Made by a program: the position numbers and the translations under genes | Shown here: piece after piece, positions 3,727 through 7,017 of the stretch | Numbering within the stretch: position 1 is the stretch's first letter | Layout: the number at the start of each line of letters is the position of its first letter | The notes under the pieces: generated by a model | The model's database searches: none | Told to the model about the DNA's origin: nothing | Seen by the model: only the letters and a program-made list of their open reading frames with translations | From: JAJFKJ01 sp964443025 | GTDB taxonomy: Bacteria > Pseudomonadota > Gammaproteobacteria > JABCZS01 | NCBI GenBank assembly: GCA_964443025.1 | Contig: CAYUEL010000103.1 | Span: 1-7,017 of the forward strand | Length of the DNA stretch: 7,017 nt | Reading direction: 5' to 3'

Positions 3727-6513
3727 ATGATTGCTGTATCATCATTAAAAGCTATTTTAAAGAATTACTATGACCGATCTGCATGGAGTCGTATAACAGC
3801 TACGCCAGCACTGATAACGGCCATTGAGAAATTGGGAATAACCCAAAACACTCCTTCAGACTCTGGTGGGTATTATTTTGGCGAAATAAACCTCAGTGCA
3901 GATCAATTCTGGACATTGGTTCAGTTATGGCAAACTAACCCTGCTGCTTTTACAGAGTTTTCAAGTGTGATTGGTAAAAACCAGGAACTGGAGGGTGTTT
4001 TTGGCGAATTGGGTTTATTACACCATTTAAAAAATTGCGATCTCTTAACAGAATACGTTATTAAAAAAATAGCGAAAATAACTCATTCAAAAGTAAAAAC
4101 TATTTTCGATAGATTAAATAAACATGAGTTACTGAATAAAGAAAATATTCAAAAGCTGGTTAATACGGACTTGGAGTTATATCAGCCTAACAACATAGCA
4201 TATTCTTTGGGTAGATTAGCTACAAAAGAGCAAACTCAAACAGTGTTTGATTTTTGTTTATTGAATAAAGATTTAATCAGCCCTTTAAATGATATTGCCG
4301 ATAGCTTAGAAAACAATAAAATTATTAATGCAGAAAGCCTGAATTATGTGATGGAGTCAAAAGACGTTATTCAAACGATCAATCGTTTAGTTGGTTCAAT
4401 GAAGGATTATGACCCTCAAGAGCGTATCAATATATTTAATTATGTGATGCGAATGAAAAATGAAAGTGAAATCAATAAAAATAACTTTCAAAAATGTGTT
4501 AATTTTTTTGCGAGTATAAAATCAAAAGACACTAAGAATATTCAATGTATTGCAGAGGATATCTTTAATTTACTTTTTACTTACCCAGATTGTCATTCTT
4601 CTATTAAAGTCATGTTGGAAGCGAAAAGAGCAGAAAAAAAGTTTTTTTCTGAATTAAAGTATTTTTTAAATCTTGGAGTACCGCCGGCAAAAGTATTTTC
4701 AGAGATTGGATTTAATAATATACAAGCAGCCCGAGCCCTATTTAATAGGGTTAATCGTTATATTAGACGTGATAGGGCTGAGCTGAAAAAGGCATTGATC
4801 GCTCATGTAAGCCATGTCATAGCCGGACAAGAATTGATTGATTTTCTGGAATCAGAAAAGATGTTGGATGATAAGAGATTGGCTTTTGTTATTAATGAGT
4901 TGCCGAAAGCAAATAATCTATTATCATGTTTGAAAATTTTAAAGAAAGTAAAATTATTAGAGCAGTTCATTGATGACATTATGTCTTATGAAAACGCACC
5001 TTATATTGGAAATATAGCACCCGTTTTGCACTTTATCAGTAATGATAGGGATGGTGAAATAATAGGTGGGATAAGAACACTCGATACAATTTTTAGTCAT
5101 TTGGAAAATGTTAATGCACTTGTTAACGTGTTAAAACACATACCAATAGACATAGGTAATATCAATAATCTGATGAGCAACATAGATAAGATAAATGAAA
5201 TTGCCCAATCAGTTCAGGGAGTGGTTCAAAATTGTAATAATAAATCCTTTTCTCAAGATGAATTTGATGCCGTTATAGCCTTTCCATCCTATGCAGTTGA
5301 CTTTTTTAAAGCTAAAAAAATTCTTAGTGATTTACAGCCAGGCCATGAAAGCCCTTTTTATAATAAACGCCACGAGCAAATTAAGCAGTACCCTCAGTTT
5401 TCCATCTCTATTGCCAATGCCTGCACGATTCTTAAGGGGATTCCTGAGCGCAATAAATCAGTACCTGGAAGTGCTTTTTTTGATGAAATCAGAGAATGCG
5501 TATTTAACCGACCTGAATATGCTGAGAAAGTAGCGCAAGGCGTTAATGCCATGATGCGCTCACGCTCACGTAATGGTACTGTTTCTAACGTAACTCTCAA
5601 AGAAAATATCTCTCCTTTGTCATACCTTCTTCAATACCCGCAATATGCAGATACGTTAGGGCAATGTTTTGCATTAGATGCTTCTGAAAATAAGAAAATT
5701 TCTAACCAGCTGATGAACGATCATCCGGCAGAAGCATTGGATATTCTGACGGCATTTCATAAAATGGATCAAAAAGATTTAGATTTTTTAATAAAAAATA
5801 AAGTTCATATCAAAACCATCATGCGTGCATTAGACATGCTTCCCCGCGAGGCGTGTAATCAACGAAATATGTATATTGCCTTATTAAAGCTTTCATTTGA
5901 AGAAAACCCAAGTGCGTGCCATCCGTTATTTTCCCCCTATCAGGATATACTTCCTGAGGTTACAATGGAATTGGAAAAATTGAATTGTGATTTTGCCTAT
6001 TATTTACTAGGGAAAATCTACTCAGGCCAATTCACTATAAAAGAAGAAGTAACACCTCAAAAGGAAGTAGCACTTAAATTCGCACAAGCTTTTTATTGCT
6101 ATGAGAAAATACCAAAAAATTCATTTTGGTACCTTGCTGCCCAAAATGGCTTATTTCCTCTACTGCTTGAAATGTATCATCAAAATGTTGATGTAGGTGA
6201 CACAAGACAAGCAGCGGTCATCAATGAAAGATTAAATAAAATGTATGAGTTATTGCGGGCAGCAGGAAAACCTATGCATCAAAAACTATCCAATATTACT
6301 CGAGCTTTTATTAGTGAAACGGTAGAAATTCCGAATGCAAACGCGCGTTACATCAGCGTTCAAGTGGACGAAATAGATGCGGATGCAAACAGCTGTTCCG
6401 AGAAAACAATCACGGTGGGAACAAAAAAATTCTGGTTGCCGGGAGTGGGGAAAGTTCTCACACAGGCCAACGATAATAATAAAGAGAAAAAACGAAGAAA
6501 TAGTATTAGTTGA
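3727..6513 (+). CDS. large alpha-helical repeat protein of unknown function, effector-like
   Basis: I do not recognise a named family. The 928-residue product has no signal peptide or membrane segment and is rich in Asn, Lys, Leu and Ile. Degenerate repeats run through it. Near the N-terminal side, LLNKEN at 135, LLNKD at 178, IINAES at 199 and EINKNN at 248 recur. Around 519-670 a P-x-(Y/F)-A motif recurs: FPSYAVDFF (519), YPQFSISIA (555), RPEYAEKVA (595), YPQYADTLG (637) and HPAEALDIL (666), spaced 29-42 residues. This is the look of an alpha-solenoid. Around 756-850, FAYYLLGKIYSGQ and FWYLAAQNGL faintly recall Sel1 repeats. The end is basic (KEKKRRNSIS). It has its own promoter, lies alone between repeat copies, and resembles secreted repeat proteins of intracellular Legionellales. 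An effector role is inference only. Confidence 0.85.
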   Translation: MIAVSSLKAILKNYYDRSAWSRITATPALITAIEKLGITQNTPSDSGGYYFGEINLSADQFWTLVQLWQTNPAAFTEFSSVIGKNQELEGVFGELGLLHHLKNCDLLTEYVIKKIAKITHSKVKTIFDRLNKHELLNKENIQKLVNTDLELYQPNNIAYSLGRLATKEQTQTVFDFCLLNKDLISPLNDIADSLENNKIINAESLNYVMESKDVIQTINRLVGSMKDYDPQERINIFNYVMRMKNESEINKNNFQKCVNFFASIKSKDTKNIQCIAEDIFNLLFTYPDCHSSIKVMLEAKRAEKKFFSELKYFLNLGVPPAKVFSEIGFNNIQAARALFNRVNRYIRRDRAELKKALIAHVSHVIAGQELIDFLESEKMLDDKRLAFVINELPKANNLLSCLKILKKVKLLEQFIDDIMSYENAPYIGNIAPVLHFISNDRDGEIIGGIRTLDTIFSHLENVNALVNVLKHIPIDIGNINNLMSNIDKINEIAQSVQGVVQNCNNKSFSQDEFDAVIAFPSYAVDFFKAKKILSDLQPGHESPFYNKRHEQIKQYPQFSISIANACTILKGIPERNKSVPGSAFFDEIRECVFNRPEYAEKVAQGVNAMMRSRSRNGTVSNVTLKENISPLSYLLQYPQYADTLGQCFALDASENKKISNQLMNDHPAEALDILTAFHKMDQKDLDFLIKNKVHIKTIMRALDMLPREACNQRNMYIALLKLSFEENPSACHPLFSPYQDILPEVTMELEKLNCDFAYYLLGKIYSGQFTIKEEVTPQKEVALKFAQAFYCYEKIPKNSFWYLAAQNGLFPLLLEMYHQNVDVGDTRQAAVINERLNKMYELLRAAGKPMHQKLSNITRAFISETVEIPNANARYISVQVDEIDADANSCSEKTITVGTKKFWLPGVGKVLTQANDNNKEKKRRNSIS

Positions 6514-6514
6514 C

Positions 6515-6620
6515 GCGATACAAGATACCCTGTCTTTGCGAGGCTCGCAGAGCCGAAGCAATCCATTCTTGTGAGGTGGTGGATTGCTTTGTCGTGCTAC
6601 GCACGCCTCGCAATGACAAC
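6515..6620 (+). repeat. single palindromic repeat unit downstream of the large gene
   Basis: A lone copy in the same orientation as the array, starting two bases after the TGA of the 928-codon gene with GCGATACAAGATACCCTGTC. The outer arms are 6532-6544 and 6605-6617. The inner stem is 6556-6565 with 6580-6589. The right hairpin is 6593-6597 with 6601-6605. The left hairpin is GGCTC-GCA-GAGCC (6542-6554): both sides of the stem differ from the array copies but still pair perfectly. The loop reads GTGAGGTGG rather than GTGAGGTAG. Confidence 0.88.
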
Positions 6621-6648
6621 ATACAAGCGGATGTAGAACATCAGAACA
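6621..6648 (+). repeat. right-hand tail of the repeat element, second copy
   Basis: Bases 6621-6638 are identical to 3612-3629 at the end of the array, with partial similarity to about 6648. ATGT-AGA-ACAT at 6631-6641 forms a small palindrome here but not in the array copy. Confidence 0.7.
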
Positions 6649-6661
6649 GGTAGACTCTACC
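6649..6661. repeat. small near-palindrome GGTAGACTCTACC
   Basis: Thirteen bases that pair as GGTAG with CTACC around ACT. It directly abuts the larger hairpin at 6662-6689 in the gap between two convergent genes. It may be part of a terminator structure; alone it carries little weight. Confidence 0.35.
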
Positions 6662-6689
6662 ATATTTACCTACTATATTAGGTAAATAT
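6662..6689 (+). terminator. 11-bp hairpin between convergent genes, possible terminator
   Basis: ATATTTACCTA (6662-6672) pairs perfectly with TAGGTAAATAT (6679-6689) around a six-base loop. On the plus strand GTGTTTTAG follows, giving a short T run a few bases away. On the minus strand no T run follows. The position between the ends of the 928-codon gene and murA fits a terminator, perhaps for both strands, but the stem is AT-rich and the T tract weak. Confidence 0.4.
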
Positions 6690-6718
6690 AGTGTTTTAGA
6701 GGGGTTATGACTTGAATT

Positions 6719-7017
6719 CTAACCAATCCTCTTAATATCCGCACCTAACGATTGCAATTTTTCTTCGATGCATTCATATCCGCGATCGATATGGTAAATG
6801 CGATCGACGGTGGTTTCGCCTTCGGCAACTAGGCCAGCTAATACAAGGCTGGCTGATGCGCGTAGATCAGTGGCCATCACTTCGGCGCCAGTCAGCTTAT
6901 CCACGCCGTTGCAAACAACGGTATTACCGCGCAGGCTTAATTGCGCGCCCATGCGTTGCATTTCAGCCACATGCATGAAGCGATTTTCAAAAACAGTTTC
7001 AGTGATTTCACCTCGGC
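6719..7017 (-). CDS. murA: MurA, UDP-GlcNAc 1-carboxyvinyltransferase (C-terminal part, cut by window edge)
   Basis: MurA transfers enolpyruvate from PEP to UDP-N-acetylglucosamine in the cytoplasm, the first committed step of peptidoglycan synthesis. Only about the last 98 residues are in the window; the gene starts beyond 7017. Reading begins GEITETVFENRF and continues MHVAEMQRMGAQ, then VMATDLRASASLVLAGL and YHIDRGYECIEEKL, ending GADIKRIG before a TAG stop. These match the E. coli C-terminus closely. The D and R of ATDLRAS and the R of HIDRGYE correspond to D369, R371 and R397 of the E. coli active site. The catalytic Cys115 region lies outside the window. The gene converges on the 928-codon gene, whereas in E. 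coli it follows mlaB-ibaG in the same direction. Identity is very secure. Confidence 0.96.
   Translation of the reverse strand, partial: RGEITETVFENRFMHVAEMQRMGAQLSLRGNTVVCNGVDKLTGAEVMATDLRASASLVLAGLVAEGETTVDRIYHIDRGYECIEEKLQSLGADIKRIG

Noticed and set aside
5291..5600. Short frames inside the large gene (plus 5291-5533, minus 5394-5600)
   Set aside because: They overlap an uninterrupted 928-codon frame with clear start signals and show no independent support.
3612..6638. Composite transposon or insertion sequence
   Set aside because: No transposase or integrase motif is visible in the enclosed protein, and no clear target-site duplication can be defined. Only a repeat-bracketed layout is supported.

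Overview
The window is AT-rich bacterial DNA from a gammaproteobacterium. It carries a complete five-gene mla operon, mlaFEDCB, which encodes the inner-membrane and periplasmic parts of the retrograde phospholipid transport system. The 3' end of murA lies on the opposite strand at the right edge. Protein similarity to the E. coli Mla and MurA proteins is clear by eye. Dense GTC(A/T)TTGCGAGG...GCAATCC palindromic repeats, together with a large orphan protein resembling the repeat-rich proteins of intracellular Legionellales, suggest a host-associated lineage such as Legionella, Coxiella or Berkiella relatives. That placement is inference, not proof.

Layout: 1-142 is a short leader. It may hold the last codons of an upstream gene and has a 19-base stretch resembling half of the repeat found later. 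143-3133 is mlaF (ATPase, non-ATG start), mlaE (permease), mlaD (MCE ring protein), mlaC (periplasmic lipid carrier) and mlaB (STAS subunit). All are tightly packed or overlapping, each with a ribosome site, so this is one transcription unit. 3138-3640 is a tandem array of about 99-101 bp palindromic units, broken by exactly 100 N (a scaffold gap). 3666-3726 is a promoter and ribosome site for the 928-codon gene at 3727-6513, an unrecognised alpha-helical, repeat-containing protein with a basic C-terminal tail. 6515-6650 is a single further copy of the palindromic unit. 6649-6718 contains small hairpins between the two convergent genes. 6719-7017 is the C-terminal part of murA on the minus strand.

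Functionally, MlaF, MlaE, MlaD and MlaB form the ABC transporter in the inner membrane, and MlaC shuttles phospholipid across the periplasm. MurA makes the first committed peptidoglycan precursor. In E. coli the order is mlaFEDCB-ibaG-murA, all in one direction. Here ibaG is missing from this interval, murA points the other way, and the space is filled by a gene with its own promoter bracketed by direct copies of the same palindromic element. This repeat-bracketed cassette, and the four-way (cloverleaf-like) fold of the repeat itself with compensatory changes between copies, are the most unusual parts of the window.
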